From: Solirubrobacteraceae bacterium
Lineage (GTDB): Bacteria; Actinomycetota; Thermoleophilia; Solirubrobacterales; Solirubrobacteraceae
Direction: 5' to 3'
NCBI GenBank assembly: GCA_016463765.1
Contig: JAEMQS010000001.1
Location: forward strand, 62,001 to 126,000
DNA: 64,000 nt
A program made the position numbers and the translations under genes. Of the stretch, positions 32,553 through 41,554 are shown piece after piece; positions within the stretch are counted from its first letter, which is position 1, and each line of letters begins with the position of its first letter. A model generated the notes under the pieces. It saw only the letters and a program-made list of their open reading frames with translations, made no database searches and was not told the DNA's origin.

Positions 32553-34363
32553 GCAACGCGCGTCAGGTTGCGGTCGCTGAGCGCCCCGAACCTGCGGAGC
32601 GTCGGGTACGGGTGCCCGTCGAGGCCGCCACGAGCGCCGCGACCCACGCCCTGCTGAACTGCCACGCCCGCGAGGACGATCGCTGCCGCCTGGTCCCCGC
32701 CGCCGACGCCCGCGGCCCCGTCGCGGCCGCGCTGACCGCCGACGCCACGCACGTCCTCGTCGTCCCGCTGCCCTCGCGCCAGGCGCAGGCGCTGGCGGCG
32801 GTGACGTACGCGTCGCTGACCGGGCGCCACCGCTTCGCGCTGCCGATCGGGCTGTCGGTCGCCGGGCTCGACCCGCAGCCCGTCGCGCTGCACACCCTCG
32901 CCGCGATGCTCGCCGACGAGCTCGGAGGCGGCGACCCCGCCACGCTGCTCGAACGCATCCTCGACAGCCGTGCCGCCGTCGCCGCGAATCTCCGCGACCG
33001 CGCCGGCGAGATCGACGACCTGTGGAGCGCCGCGCCCCTGTCCTTCGGCCGCTCCGAGCAGGCGCTGCTGCTCGGCCACCAGCTCCACCCCACGCCGAAG
33101 AGCCGCGGTGAGATGAGCCCCGCCCAGCGCCGCGCCTACGCGCCCGAGGCCGGGGCGGCGTTCCCGCTGCACTGGCTGGCCGTCGACCCGGCGTTCGTCC
33201 GGCACGCCAGCGCGACGGGGACTCCGGCACCCGACCTGGCGCGCGGGCTCCTCGGCGAGCACGCGCCGGACACCGGCGACTGGGTCCTCCTCCCCGCGCA
33301 CCCCTGGGAGGCCCGCCATCTCCAGTCCGACCCGGCGCTGCACGACCTGTTCGCCTCAGGCGCCGTCGAGGACCTCGGCCCGCTCGGACCGCCGGTCCGC
33401 CCGACGACCTCGGTGCGCACCGTCCACCACGCGGCCTGGCCGTGGCAGCTGAAGTTCAGCCTGCACGTGCGGGTGACGAACTCGATGCGCGTCACGCTGC
33501 CCAAGGAACTCGACCGCGCCGTCGAGGCCGCCCGGCTGCAGCAGACCTCGCTGGGCGCCGCCGCCGACGCGGCCGCCCCGCACCTGCGGATCCTCCACGA
33601 CCCCGCATACCTCACGGTGCAGCGCGACGGCGAGGTGCTCTCCGGCTTCTCGGTCCTCTTCCGCGAGAACCCCTGGCCCGGCGCACCCGGCGAGGACGTC
33701 ACCGCGCTGACGACCCTCTGCCAGGACCACCCGTATGGCGGGCGCAGCCGGCTGGGCGCGATCATCGACGGGCTGGCCCACGAGTCGGGCCGCCCGCCCG
33801 CCGACATCGCCCGCGCGTGGTTCGCCCGGTTCTGCGACGTCGCCGTGCGCTCGCTCGTGCGGCTCTACCTCGACGTCGGCCTGTGCTTCGAGCCCCACCA
33901 GCAGAACACGCTGCTCGAACTCGACGGCGGCTGGCCGGCGCGGTGCGTCGTGCGCGACAGCCAGGGCTACTTCCACCGCGAGCTCGCCCACGCCGATGTC
34001 ACCGCCGTCCTGCCGGGCCACGGCGAGGTCACGGAGTCGATCTTCCCCGAGGCGCTGGCCGACGAGCGGCTCGTCTACTACCCGTTCGTCAACCTCACGC
34101 TCGGCGTGATCAACGCGCTGGGGATGACGGGTGCCATCGACGAGCGGGTCCTGCTGGGCGACCTGCGCGACGTGCTCGCCGACGAACGCGCGCGCGGCGG
34201 CCGCTACCCGCACACGCTGCTCGACCGGCTGCTCGACGAGGAGCGCTGGCCGTCGAAGGGCAACCTGCGCACACGCCTGCACGACATGGACGAGCTGGTC
34301 GGCGACATCAGCGTGCAGTCCGTCTACGTGTCGATCCCCAACCCGCTGCGGAGCGCGGCGTGA
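32549..34363 (+). CDS. NIS siderophore synthetase (IucA/IucC family, RhbC-like)
   Basis: The protein (604 aa) has the family length. It shows HPTPKSR (ATP/citrate region, about 172-178), LLPAHPWE (about 250), the S-VRTVHHA segment, LKFSLHVRVTNSMR, and FEPHQQNTLLELDGG near 450. NIS synthetases adenylate citrate carboxylates and condense them with hydroxylated N-acyl diamines. In rhizobactin-type pathways RhbC and RhbF act successively on the two ends of citrate. It follows the decarboxylase with an ATGA overlap and is coupled to the acetyltransferase by GTGA. Confidence 0.92.
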   Translation: MSNARQVAVAERPEPAERRVRVPVEAATSAATHALLNCHAREDDRCRLVPAADARGPVAAALTADATHVLVVPLPSRQAQALAAVTYASLTGRHRFALPIGLSVAGLDPQPVALHTLAAMLADELGGGDPATLLERILDSRAAVAANLRDRAGEIDDLWSAAPLSFGRSEQALLLGHQLHPTPKSRGEMSPAQRRAYAPEAGAAFPLHWLAVDPAFVRHASATGTPAPDLARGLLGEHAPDTGDWVLLPAHPWEARHLQSDPALHDLFASGAVEDLGPLGPPVRPTTSVRTVHHAAWPWQLKFSLHVRVTNSMRVTLPKELDRAVEAARLQQTSLGAAADAAAPHLRILHDPAYLTVQRDGEVLSGFSVLFRENPWPGAPGEDVTALTTLCQDHPYGGRSRLGAIIDGLAHESGRPPADIARAWFARFCDVAVRSLVRLYLDVGLCFEPHQQNTLLELDGGWPARCVVRDSQGYFHRELAHADVTAVLPGHGEVTESIFPEALADERLVYYPFVNLTLGVINALGMTGAIDERVLLGDLRDVLADERARGGRYPHTLLDRLLDEERWPSKGNLRTRLHDMDELVGDISVQSVYVSIPNPLRSAA

Positions 34364-34941
34364 GCTGGCGCGCGACCCTCGCGGGGACCGCCGCGACGAT
34401 TGCCGCCCACCGGCTGGAACTCGACCGCGACCTCCCCCTCGTGCGCGGATGGATGAACGCGCCGCACGTCGCACCGTGGTGGGGGCTCGCCGGGCCGATC
34501 GATGTGACCGAGCGCTACCTGCGCGAGCAGCTCGCCCGCCCGCACCTCCACCCGTGGATCGTCTGCGCCGACGGCGAGCCGTTCGCCTACGCCGAGACCT
34601 ACCGGGCAGCCGACGACCCCCTCGCCGAGCATTACGACGCCGACCCCGGCGACCGCGGGTTCCACCTGCTTGTCGGCCCGCCCGACCGCCTGGGAACCGG
34701 CGCGGCGCAGCTGCTGATCCGCGCGTTGCTCGCCCACCTGCTGGCCGACCCGGCCGCGACCCGCGTGGTGTGTGAGCCCGACGTGCGCAACACCCGGATG
34801 CTGCGCTGCTGCGCGGCGCTCGGCGCGGTCGACACCGGGGTCGTGCGGCTGCCCGACAAGGACGCGGCGCTTCTGGTGTGGACCCGTGCGGACGTCATCG
34901 CGGGCGACACCGTCGAACTGACCGAGGACGCGATCGCATGA
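34360..34941 (+). CDS. Siderophore N-acyltransferase (IucB/RhbD-like GNAT)
   Basis: The protein (193 aa) is a GNAT-fold acetyltransferase of the IucB/MbtK type. MNAPHVAPWWG matches the family substrate strand, FAYAETYRA and DRGFHLLVGPPDRLGTGAAQLLIRALL carry the acyl-CoA pyrophosphate loop, and VCEPDVRNTRML is the conserved end. It acetylates N-hydroxy-1,3-diaminopropane. Start GTG 34360 overlaps the upstream stop. A second homologue lies at 38106. Confidence 0.9.
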   Translation: MSWRATLAGTAATIAAHRLELDRDLPLVRGWMNAPHVAPWWGLAGPIDVTERYLREQLARPHLHPWIVCADGEPFAYAETYRAADDPLAEHYDADPGDRGFHLLVGPPDRLGTGAAQLLIRALLAHLLADPAATRVVCEPDVRNTRMLRCCAALGAVDTGVVRLPDKDAALLVWTRADVIAGDTVELTEDAIA

Positions 34942-36269
34942 CGACCTACGACCACGACGTCATCGCCGTCGGGCTCGGCCCGTTCAACCTCGGCCTCGCC
35001 GCCCTGCTCGAGGGGGTGCCCGAACTGAACGCCGCGGTCTTCGAGCAGCGCGAGGGGTTCGCCTGGCACCCCGGCCTGATGCTGCCCGACAGCGAGGTGC
35101 AGGTCCCCTTCCTCGCCGACCTCGTCACCCTCGCCGACCCCACGAGCCCCCACTCGTTCCTGAACTACCTGCACGAGCGCGGGCGCCTCTACCGCTTCTA
35201 CTTCCACGAGCGCCTGCACCTGCTGCGCAGCGAGTTCGACGCGTACTGCCGGTGGGTCGCCGAGCGCCTGCCGAGCATCCGCTTCCGCCACCGGGTGACG
35301 GCGGTCGAGCCGCTGCGCGACGGCGGCTGGTCGGTCACCGTCCAGTCCCCGAACGGCCTGGCGACGAAGACCGCGCGCCACGTGGTCCTCGGCGTCGGCG
35401 GGGTGCCGTTCGTCCCGGCCTGCGGGGTGCCGCACCTGGGCACGAGCGTCCTGCACTCCGGCGACTACCTCACGCACCGCGACCAGCTGCGGGCGGCGCG
35501 GTCGGTCACCGTGATCGGGTCGGGCCAGAGCGCGGCCGAGGTCTTCTGCGACCTGCTGGAGGCCATGGACCCCGGCGGCACGCAGCGCCTGGACTGGTTC
35601 ACGCGGTCGCGCGGGTTCCTGCCGATGGAGTACTCCAAGCTCGGGCTCGAGCACTTCACGCCCGAGTACACGTCGTGGTTCCACGGCCTGTCGCCCGAGC
35701 GCCGCGACGAGCTGCGCGCGGGCCAGGACCTGCTCTACAAGGGCATCTCGATGGAGACGAGCGCGCGGATCTACGACGCGCTCTACGCCCGGACGGTCGA
35801 GCGCGACGAGCTGCCGGTGCAGTACCGCTCGACGTGCGAGGTCGTGGAGGTCGCGCCCAGCGACCGGGGCGACGCGTGCTGGTGCCTGCGCCTGCGCCAC
35901 CGCGACGAGGACACGGAGTTCGACCACCACACCGACGCCGTCGTCTTCGCCACCGGCTACCGCGACGCGCCGCTGCCGGTGCCGCATCCCGAGTCGCTCT
36001 TCGCGCTCGACGCGCAGGGCCGGCCCGAGATCGACCTGGACTACCGCGTGCGCCTGCGCGACGGCCGGCCGTCCACCCTGTTCGTGCAGAACGCCGAGCT
36101 GCACACGCACGGCGTCGGCACGCCCGACCTGGGCCTGGCCGCACACCGCAACGCGGTGATCATCAACGGCATCCTGGGGCGCGAGCGCTATGCGGTGCGT
36201 GACCGCAACGTCTTCCAGCGATTCGGCAGTCCGGACGGCACGCGAGCGGCCGGGGAGCGCGCGGCGTGA
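34938..36269 (+). CDS. Diamine N-monooxygenase (IucD/RhbE-like)
   Basis: The protein (443 aa) is a flavin N-hydroxylating monooxygenase. The FAD motif VGLGPFNLGLAAL is at about 11-23, WHPGLMLPDSEVQVPFLADLVTL near 38-60, the NADPH-binding VIGSGQSAAEVF near 194-205, and FATGYRDAP near 338. It hydroxylates the free amine of 1,3-diaminopropane to give hydroxamate precursors. Coupled by ATGA to the acetyltransferase and by GTGA to the next synthetase. Confidence 0.93.
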   Translation: MTTYDHDVIAVGLGPFNLGLAALLEGVPELNAAVFEQREGFAWHPGLMLPDSEVQVPFLADLVTLADPTSPHSFLNYLHERGRLYRFYFHERLHLLRSEFDAYCRWVAERLPSIRFRHRVTAVEPLRDGGWSVTVQSPNGLATKTARHVVLGVGGVPFVPACGVPHLGTSVLHSGDYLTHRDQLRAARSVTVIGSGQSAAEVFCDLLEAMDPGGTQRLDWFTRSRGFLPMEYSKLGLEHFTPEYTSWFHGLSPERRDELRAGQDLLYKGISMETSARIYDALYARTVERDELPVQYRSTCEVVEVAPSDRGDACWCLRLRHRDEDTEFDHHTDAVVFATGYRDAPLPVPHPESLFALDAQGRPEIDLDYRVRLRDGRPSTLFVQNAELHTHGVGTPDLGLAAHRNAVIINGILGRERYAVRDRNVFQRFGSPDGTRAAGERAA

Positions 36270-38113
36270 CGCTCGTGGACGCGCTCACCACGGAGCGATG
36301 GGCGCGCGCGAACCGCGAGCTCATCGCGAAGGTCCTGACGGAGTTCGTCTACGAGGACATGCTCGCGCCCGAACGCGACGGCGACGACTGCACCCTGGTG
36401 CTACCCGACGGTCGGGTGCTGCGGTGGACCGCGGCGCGCCGCATCCTCGGCCACTGGCGGGCGGACCCGGCGAGCGTGCGGCTGACCGACACCGACGGCG
36501 CGGACCTTCCGCTCCTCGACGCGGACGCGCTCACGGCCCTGCTCGCGCCCGTGATCGGCGCGGACGCGACGACGACCGCGGGGCTCGTCGGCGAGGTCGC
36601 CCAGACGCTACTGGCGGACGTCGTGCAGCTGCGCGACGGCCGGCCGGTCGCCCACCTGCTCGACGCCGACGCCGCACAGCTCGAAGGCGAGCTGCGCGGC
36701 CACCCGTGGATCTGCGCGAACAAGGGGCGGATCGGCTTCGACGCCGACGACCTCGCGACGTTCGCCCCCGAGGCGCAGCGGCCGATGCGGCTGCCGTGGC
36801 TGGCGGTCGACCCCGCGCGGGCCGACACCCGGCAGGTCGGTGGCCTCACGCACCACGACGTCGTGCGCGAGCAGGTCGGCGACCTCGGGTTCGACGCGCT
36901 GCGCGAACGGGCCGCCGCCGGAGGCCTCGATCCCGGGACCGCCGTCTACCTCCCCGTCCACCCGTGGCAGTGGCGGGAGAAGATCGTGGCGCTGCACGCC
37001 GGCGACCTCGCGCGCGGGACGATCGTGCCGCTCGGCGAAGCCCCGCCGCGGTACCTGCCGCAGCAGTCGATCCGCACCTTCGCCGACGTCACGGATCCGT
37101 CGCGGCGCTTCCTCAAGCTGCCGATCTCGATCCTGAACACGAGCGTCTACCGCGGCCTGCCGCGTGAGCGCGCGCTCGCCGCTCCCGCGCTCACGTCCTG
37201 GTTTCGCAGGTGCTGTGAGAGCGATCCGTTTCTGCGCGAAGCCGGGCTGCGGCTGCTCGGCGAGGTCGCCAGCGTGTCGGTCGCCCACCCTGGGTTCGCC
37301 TCGATCGACGGCGTGCCCTACCAGCACACCGAGATGCTCGGCGCGATCTGGCGCGACCCGGTCGCCCCGCTGCTGGCCGACGGCGAGCGGGCGATCAGCC
37401 TCGCCGCGCTGCTGCACCGCGACCCGGCGGGCGACGGGTTCGCCGCCGCGCTCATCACGCGCTCCGGGCTGAGCGCCGCCGACTGGGTGGCCCGCCTGCA
37501 CGAGGTCACGCTGCCGCCGCTGCTGCACGTCCTCTACCGCTACGGGGCGACGTTCTCGCCCCACGCGCAGAACTGCCTGCTCGTGCTGCGCGACGACGTG
37601 CCGTGCGGGCTGATCGTCAAGGACTTCGTCGACGACGCGATCGTGAGCGCCGAGCGGCTGCCCGAGCATGAGGACATGCCCGCCGACGTCCGTGCGGCGC
37701 TGGGAGACGGCGTCGAGGCCGACGTCATCGTGCAGTGGATCCAGAGCGGGCTGCTCGTCTGCGTGCACCGGTTCCTCTCCGAGTTGCTGCTCGAGGATCT
37801 GGGGCTGGCCGAGGAGGAGTTCTGGGCGCTGGCCGAGCACGCGGTCCGGTCGTACCAGGACCGCTTCGAGGACGAGCTCGGCGACCGCTACGAGCTGTTC
37901 CCGATCGACGCGCCCGCGTTCGTCAAGCTCTGCCTGAACCGCGTGCGGGTGCTCGGCCGCGGCTACGCCGACGATGCCGAGCGGCCGATCGCGTCGGCGT
38001 CTGGCTGGCTGGAGAACCCGCTGGCGTGGAACGACTCGCCCGGAGGCTCGCCGTTCCATTGCGAGAACTCGCCAGAGGCTCCTTCTCGCGGGCTGGTGCC
38101 GACTCATGACTGA
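36266..38113 (+). CDS. NIS siderophore synthetase (IucA/IucC family, RhbF-like)
   Basis: The protein (615 aa) is the second synthetase, of the group that includes RhbF, AlcC and DesD. Conserved segments are HPWICANKGRIGF, YLPVHPWQW, PQQSIRTFADV, LKLPISILNTSVYRGLP, HAQNCLLVL and a C-terminal FerIroN-like region. It completes the citrate-bis-hydroxamate siderophore. The last 15 or so codons (FHCENSPEAPSRGLVPTHD) are encoded by a palindromic repeat also seen at 8801, so the C terminus may have been altered by repeat insertion. It overlaps the next gene by 8 nt. Confidence 0.92.
   Translation: MTLVDALTTERWARANRELIAKVLTEFVYEDMLAPERDGDDCTLVLPDGRVLRWTAARRILGHWRADPASVRLTDTDGADLPLLDADALTALLAPVIGADATTTAGLVGEVAQTLLADVVQLRDGRPVAHLLDADAAQLEGELRGHPWICANKGRIGFDADDLATFAPEAQRPMRLPWLAVDPARADTRQVGGLTHHDVVREQVGDLGFDALRERAAAGGLDPGTAVYLPVHPWQWREKIVALHAGDLARGTIVPLGEAPPRYLPQQSIRTFADVTDPSRRFLKLPISILNTSVYRGLPRERALAAPALTSWFRRCCESDPFLREAGLRLLGEVASVSVAHPGFASIDGVPYQHTEMLGAIWRDPVAPLLADGERAISLAALLHRDPAGDGFAAALITRSGLSAADWVARLHEVTLPPLLHVLYRYGATFSPHAQNCLLVLRDDVPCGLIVKDFVDDAIVSAERLPEHEDMPADVRAALGDGVEADVIVQWIQSGLLVCVHRFLSELLLEDLGLAEEEFWALAEHAVRSYQDRFEDELGDRYELFPIDAPAFVKLCLNRVRVLGRGYADDAERPIASASGWLENPLAWNDSPGGSPFHCENSPEAPSRGLVPTHD
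38061..38089. repeat. Second copy of palindromic element, inside coding sequence
   Basis: Stem GCGAGAA (38061-38067) pairs with TTCTCGC (38083-38089) around the loop 14-mer CTCGCCAGAGGCTC (38068-38081). This loop is identical to that at 8809-8822, whose stem has a different sequence. The following GGGCTGGT also resembles GGGCTTGGT after the first copy. Confidence 0.6.
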
Positions 38114-38723
38114 CCGCGTGACAACCCCGCTGCTCACCGAGCGCGCCGCCTACGAGGAGCACGATCCCGTCCTCGGCCGCCGGATCTGGTGCCGCCAGAT
38201 GGACCCCGAGCACGACACCGACATCCTCCACAGCTGGATGAACCGGCCGCACGTCTCGGAGTTCTGGGAGATGGACTGGCCGCGCGACTGGATCCGCGAC
38301 TACCTCCAGCGCCAGCTCGACGACCCCGGCCGCGCGCCGTACATCGGCTTCGTCGACGAGACCCCTGTCGGCTACGTCGAGGTCTACGACCCGTTCGCCG
38401 ACGTCCTCGGCGCGTACGCCCCGCTGCGCGACGGCGACCTCGGCTGTCACGTCCTCATCGGCGAGGAGGAGTACCTCGGGCGCTACAGCGTGTCGCTCGG
38501 GCGGGCGACGATGCGGTTCCTCTTCAAGCGCCCGGAGGTGCAGCGACTCGTCGGCGAGCCCGACGTGCGCAACGAGAACTTCCTCTCGCTCCTGGCCTTC
38601 CTGGGCTACAAGAAGCAGGGCGAGCTCGACCTGCCCGACAAGCGCGCGGCGTTCATGGTCGCCGAGCGGGGCGATGTGGAGCGGCTCTCTGGGGGCCGCC
38701 GGCGGCGGAGGGTCGTGGGGTGA
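38106..38723 (+). CDS. Second siderophore-type GNAT acyltransferase
   Basis: The protein (205 aa) is homologous to the IucB/MbtK type: LHSWMNRPHVSEFW, VGYVEVYDPF, LGCHVLIGEEEYLGRYSVSLGRATMRFLF and VGEPDVRNENFLSLLAFLGYKKQ. It is about as similar to the enzyme at 34360 as expected for paralogues of one family. Its role after the rhbF-like gene could be attachment of a fatty acyl group, as rhizobactin 1021 carries a decenoyl chain, or a second acetylation. This is an inference. It is coupled to the ABC ATPase gene by GTGA. Confidence 0.85.
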   Translation: MTDRVTTPLLTERAAYEEHDPVLGRRIWCRQMDPEHDTDILHSWMNRPHVSEFWEMDWPRDWIRDYLQRQLDDPGRAPYIGFVDETPVGYVEVYDPFADVLGAYAPLRDGDLGCHVLIGEEEYLGRYSVSLGRATMRFLFKRPEVQRLVGEPDVRNENFLSLLAFLGYKKQGELDLPDKRAAFMVAERGDVERLSGGRRRRRVVG

Positions 38724-39607
38724 GCGCTCCGGCGCTCGCGCTCGACGACGTCCACCGCAGCTACGGCGACCGCGTCGCCCTGCGGGGGGTGACGCTCGCG
38801 GTCGCGCACGGTGAGGTGTGTGCGCTGCTGGGCCCGAACGGGGCGGGCAAAAGCACCCTCGTCGGGCTGGCCGCGGGGCTGGCGTCGCCCGATCGCGGGA
38901 CGGTGCGCGTCGTCGGCGATGATCCGCGGACACCGCCGCGCCAGGTGGGCGTCGCCCCGCAGGAGATCGGCATCTACCCGACGCTGACCGTTGCACAGAA
39001 CCTGCGCGGGTTCGGTGAGCTGGCGGGGCTGCGGCCGCGTGCCGCCCGCGCACGGGCACTCGAGCTCGCGGCGCTGCTGCTGCTCGACGACCTGCTCGAC
39101 CGCCGCGCCGGAGAGCTGTCGGGTGGCCAGCAGCGGCGGCTGCACACCGCGATCGCGCTCGTGGCGCGCCCGCCGGTCGTCCTCCTCGACGAGCCGACCG
39201 CCGGCGCCGACGTGCAGACCCGCCACGCGATCCTCGAGGTCGTGCGCACGGTCGCCGCCGACGGCGCGGCGGTGCTCTACGCGACGCACTACCTGCCCGA
39301 GGTCGAGCAGCTCGACGCGCGGGTCGTGCTGCTCGCCGGCGGCGCGGTGCTCGCGGCGGGCACGGTGCGTGAGCTGGTCGCCGCCCATGCGAGGTCGGCC
39401 ATCGAGCTGCGTTTCTCCGACGGGGAGATCCGCCACATCGGGGTCGACGACCCGGCTCCGGAGCTGCCCGCGGTCCTTGCCGCGTTGGGCGATGCGACCG
39501 AGCGGCTCGCCGCCGTCGAGCTGCGACGCCCCTCGCTGGAGACTGCGTACCTGGCGCTGACCGGCGATGGGTCCGCGACCGTCGCGCCCGAGGCGGTGCC
39601 GGCATGA
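38720..39607 (+). CDS. ABC transporter ATP-binding protein (drug/siderophore export type)
   Basis: The protein (295 aa) has Walker A GPNGAGKST (about 39-47), Q-loop APQEIG, signature LSGGQQRR, Walker B VVLLDEPTAG and switch His in YATHYL. It belongs to the DrrA-like ABC-2 exporter group. The C-terminal about 70 residues are an extra domain after the switch. It pairs with the permease that starts at its stop (ATGA). Likely exports the siderophore made by the preceding genes. Confidence 0.92.
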   Translation: MSAPALALDDVHRSYGDRVALRGVTLAVAHGEVCALLGPNGAGKSTLVGLAAGLASPDRGTVRVVGDDPRTPPRQVGVAPQEIGIYPTLTVAQNLRGFGELAGLRPRAARARALELAALLLLDDLLDRRAGELSGGQQRRLHTAIALVARPPVVLLDEPTAGADVQTRHAILEVVRTVAADGAAVLYATHYLPEVEQLDARVVLLAGGAVLAAGTVRELVAAHARSAIELRFSDGEIRHIGVDDPAPELPAVLAALGDATERLAAVELRRPSLETAYLALTGDGSATVAPEAVPA

Positions 39608-40371
39608 GTCCGTGGCTGGCGGTGCTGCGCACCGAGGGTCGGCTGCTTCGGGGCGACCCGGTGCCCGCCGTCGTCCTCATCGCGATGCCCGTCGTGCTGA
39701 TGGCGCTGCTCAGCACGGCGCTGGGCGCGACGCTCGCCGCCGAGGGCCACCCAGGTGCCCCGGGCTCGGCGCAGACCGTGCCGGGCATGGCGTGCGTCTT
39801 CGCGTTCTTCGGGGTCGGCATCGTGGGGTTCGCGGTGTTCCGCGAGCACGGCTGGCGGACCTGGCCGCGGCTGCGCGCGGCGGGTGCCGAGGGCGGCGGC
39901 CTGGTGGCTGGCAAGCTCGCGGTCCCGGCACTGTTGCTCGTCGGCCAGCACGTCGTGCTGTTCGGCATCGGGGTGCTGTTCCTCGACCTGGTCGTGGAGG
40001 GCTCGTGGGCGGCGATCGCGCTGACCGCGGCGGTCTACGGGGCGATGGTGCTCCTGGCCGGCTTGGCGGCGGTCGCGGTGCTGTCGACCGTGCAGCAGGT
40101 CAACGCGGTGACGAACCTCGGCGCGATGGTCGCCGGCGGGCTGGGTGGCGGGTTCGTCCCGGTCGACGCCCTGCCGGAGTGGGTGCAGCCGATCGCTCCC
40201 ATCTCGCCGGTGTACTGGGCGATGGAGGCGTACAACGATGTCGTGCTCGACGGGGGTGGCGTCGGAGATGTGCTCGGGCCGGTCGGGGTGCTGGTCGGGT
40301 TTGCGCTGGTGTTCGGGGTGGTCGCCCTGCGGGGGTTGCGGGGGGATGCGCCGAAGCGGACGTGGGGCTGA
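39604..40371 (+). CDS. ABC-2 type permease
   Basis: The protein (255 aa) has six predicted membrane helices (for example VVLIAMPVVLMALLSTALGA, VFAFFGVGIVGFAVF, VLIGFALVFGVVAL-type at the end) and a typical ABC-2 loop GGGFVPVDALPEWVQPIAPISPVYW. It forms the exporter with the ATPase upstream. It is the last gene of the siderophore operon; an inverted repeat follows. Confidence 0.9.
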   Translation: MSPWLAVLRTEGRLLRGDPVPAVVLIAMPVVLMALLSTALGATLAAEGHPGAPGSAQTVPGMACVFAFFGVGIVGFAVFREHGWRTWPRLRAAGAEGGGLVAGKLAVPALLLVGQHVVLFGIGVLFLDLVVEGSWAAIALTAAVYGAMVLLAGLAAVAVLSTVQQVNAVTNLGAMVAGGLGGGFVPVDALPEWVQPIAPISPVYWAMEAYNDVVLDGGGVGDVLGPVGVLVGFALVFGVVALRGLRGDAPKRTWG

Positions 40372-40399
40372 CCGTCGTTAGGGCGGCTCGTCGGTCAGC
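40367..40399. terminator. Inverted repeat at the end of the siderophore operon
   Basis: GCTGACCG (40367-40374) and CGGTCAGC (40392-40399) can pair across a 17-nt loop between the convergent genes at 40371 and 40378. There is no T-run; it is a possible bidirectional terminator. Confidence 0.35.
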
Positions 40400-40854
40400 G
40401 GGGGGCGAATGAAGGACCGGGCGCGCTCGTCACTCGCGCCGTACTCGCGGAAGTTTCGACGCGCCTGGTTGAGACTCTGGTCATTCGCACCACCCTCGAA
40501 GTCGAGATCGTGGAACTGGACCGGGTCGTCCTCCCAGAAGCAGACCGAGCAGATGTCGTAGGTCCCGGTCGGAGGCTCGCCAAGTGTCCAATGGCCGCAG
40601 CAGGGGCACGGGTATCGGCGCCCGTACGGGGTCTCGCGCGCCGCGAGGTCGTGTGCCGCCTCGACGAACCAGTCGGGCCATCTCCCGGACCCCGGCCGCA
40701 GCAGTTCCATCAGCGCATCGTGGATGTCACGTGCGGAAACGCTGAGGTCTTCGCTCCCCGCCAGGTGCACGGTCCAGCCATCGAGTTCGCCGGTGTAGGT
40801 CGCGACGATCTGGCGGCTGTCCGGGAGCGTATGGACGCGCCGATTCGCGCTCAT
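40378..40854 (-). CDS. Cysteine-rich CPCC-domain protein
   Basis: The protein (158 aa) has YPCPCCGHWTLGEPPTGTYDICSVCFWEDDPVQF at about 80-113, the Cys-rich CPCC domain with four paired Cys for a zinc site. GGANDQSLNQARRNF closes the domain. CPCC proteins are often found near polymorphic toxin immunity genes, but no toxin is seen here. The function is unknown. Confidence 0.8.
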   Translation of the reverse strand: MSANRRVHTLPDSRQIVATYTGELDGWTVHLAGSEDLSVSARDIHDALMELLRPGSGRWPDWFVEAAHDLAARETPYGRRYPCPCCGHWTLGEPPTGTYDICSVCFWEDDPVQFHDLDFEGGANDQSLNQARRNFREYGASDERARSFIRPPLTDEPP

Positions 40855-40907
40855 TCGCTCGGCGCCTCGGGACGGATCGAGCTTGACGTCATGCCGCGAC
40901 CAACGCG

Positions 40908-41426
40908 CTACTCGTCAGGCAGCAGGCCGCGCTGCTCCAGCGCCTGGACGACGCTGGGTTTGTTGGCGAGGGGCACACTGGCCTCGGCACCCCAGCCCTC
41001 GAAGTGGGTGACCCCGACGGCGAAATGCTGCGCGAGTGGGACGCCGGCGCGACGGAGCGCGTCCGGGATCTGAGACGCCACGGCGACCAAGTCCCCCGGC
41101 GGAGCATCCAGTTCCCAGTCCCACGACCCCTCATCCAGGGTCGCCTCAACGCTCGCACCCGTCGCGGCAACCGTCGGCTGAGCAACGATCCGATCCGCCC
41201 GAGCTATCTCCGCATCGAGGTTCGGCCACTCCAGCGGGTACCAGGCATCCTCCGGACTGACCTCCGTCTCGTCTTCGGTACCGAGCGCGTGGATGGTCAA
41301 GTACAGCGGACCGTCGAACCAGCGAATCACGACGCGCACCACGTCACCTGACACCGGGTGCTGCACCAGATCATCGGAGATCGCCTGCGCGAGGGCGGAC
41401 GGATACTGATCAGGCTCCGTGCTCAT
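40908..41426 (-). CDS. Hypothetical acidic protein
   Basis: The protein (172 aa) is soluble, acidic and Trp-rich (YLTIHALGTEDETEVSPEDAWYPLEWPNLDAEI, SWDWELD). It resembles small immunity or DUF4303-like proteins in style only; no family was assigned. It lies 53 nt upstream of the CPCC gene on the same strand, and the pair looks like an orphan accessory island between metal loci. Confidence 0.6.
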   Translation of the reverse strand: MSTEPDQYPSALAQAISDDLVQHPVSGDVVRVVIRWFDGPLYLTIHALGTEDETEVSPEDAWYPLEWPNLDAEIARADRIVAQPTVAATGASVEATLDEGSWDWELDAPPGDLVAVASQIPDALRRAGVPLAQHFAVGVTHFEGWGAEASVPLANKPSVVQALEQRGLLPDE

Positions 41427-41554
41427 GGTGCGAGACGATACGGGACCAATCAGAGCTTCAGCCCTCGCGCAGAAGCGCCTCCGCGGCGTCCCACCGCAAC
41501 CTGGTCATGCGCGTCCGCGCCCCTCGTCGCTTTGCCGTACTCTTGATGTCAGGT
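41427..41554. other. Intergenic region upstream of the secreted-protein gene
   Basis: Only the promoter element and operator-like palindrome described separately are seen here; there is no gene. Confidence 0.5.
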
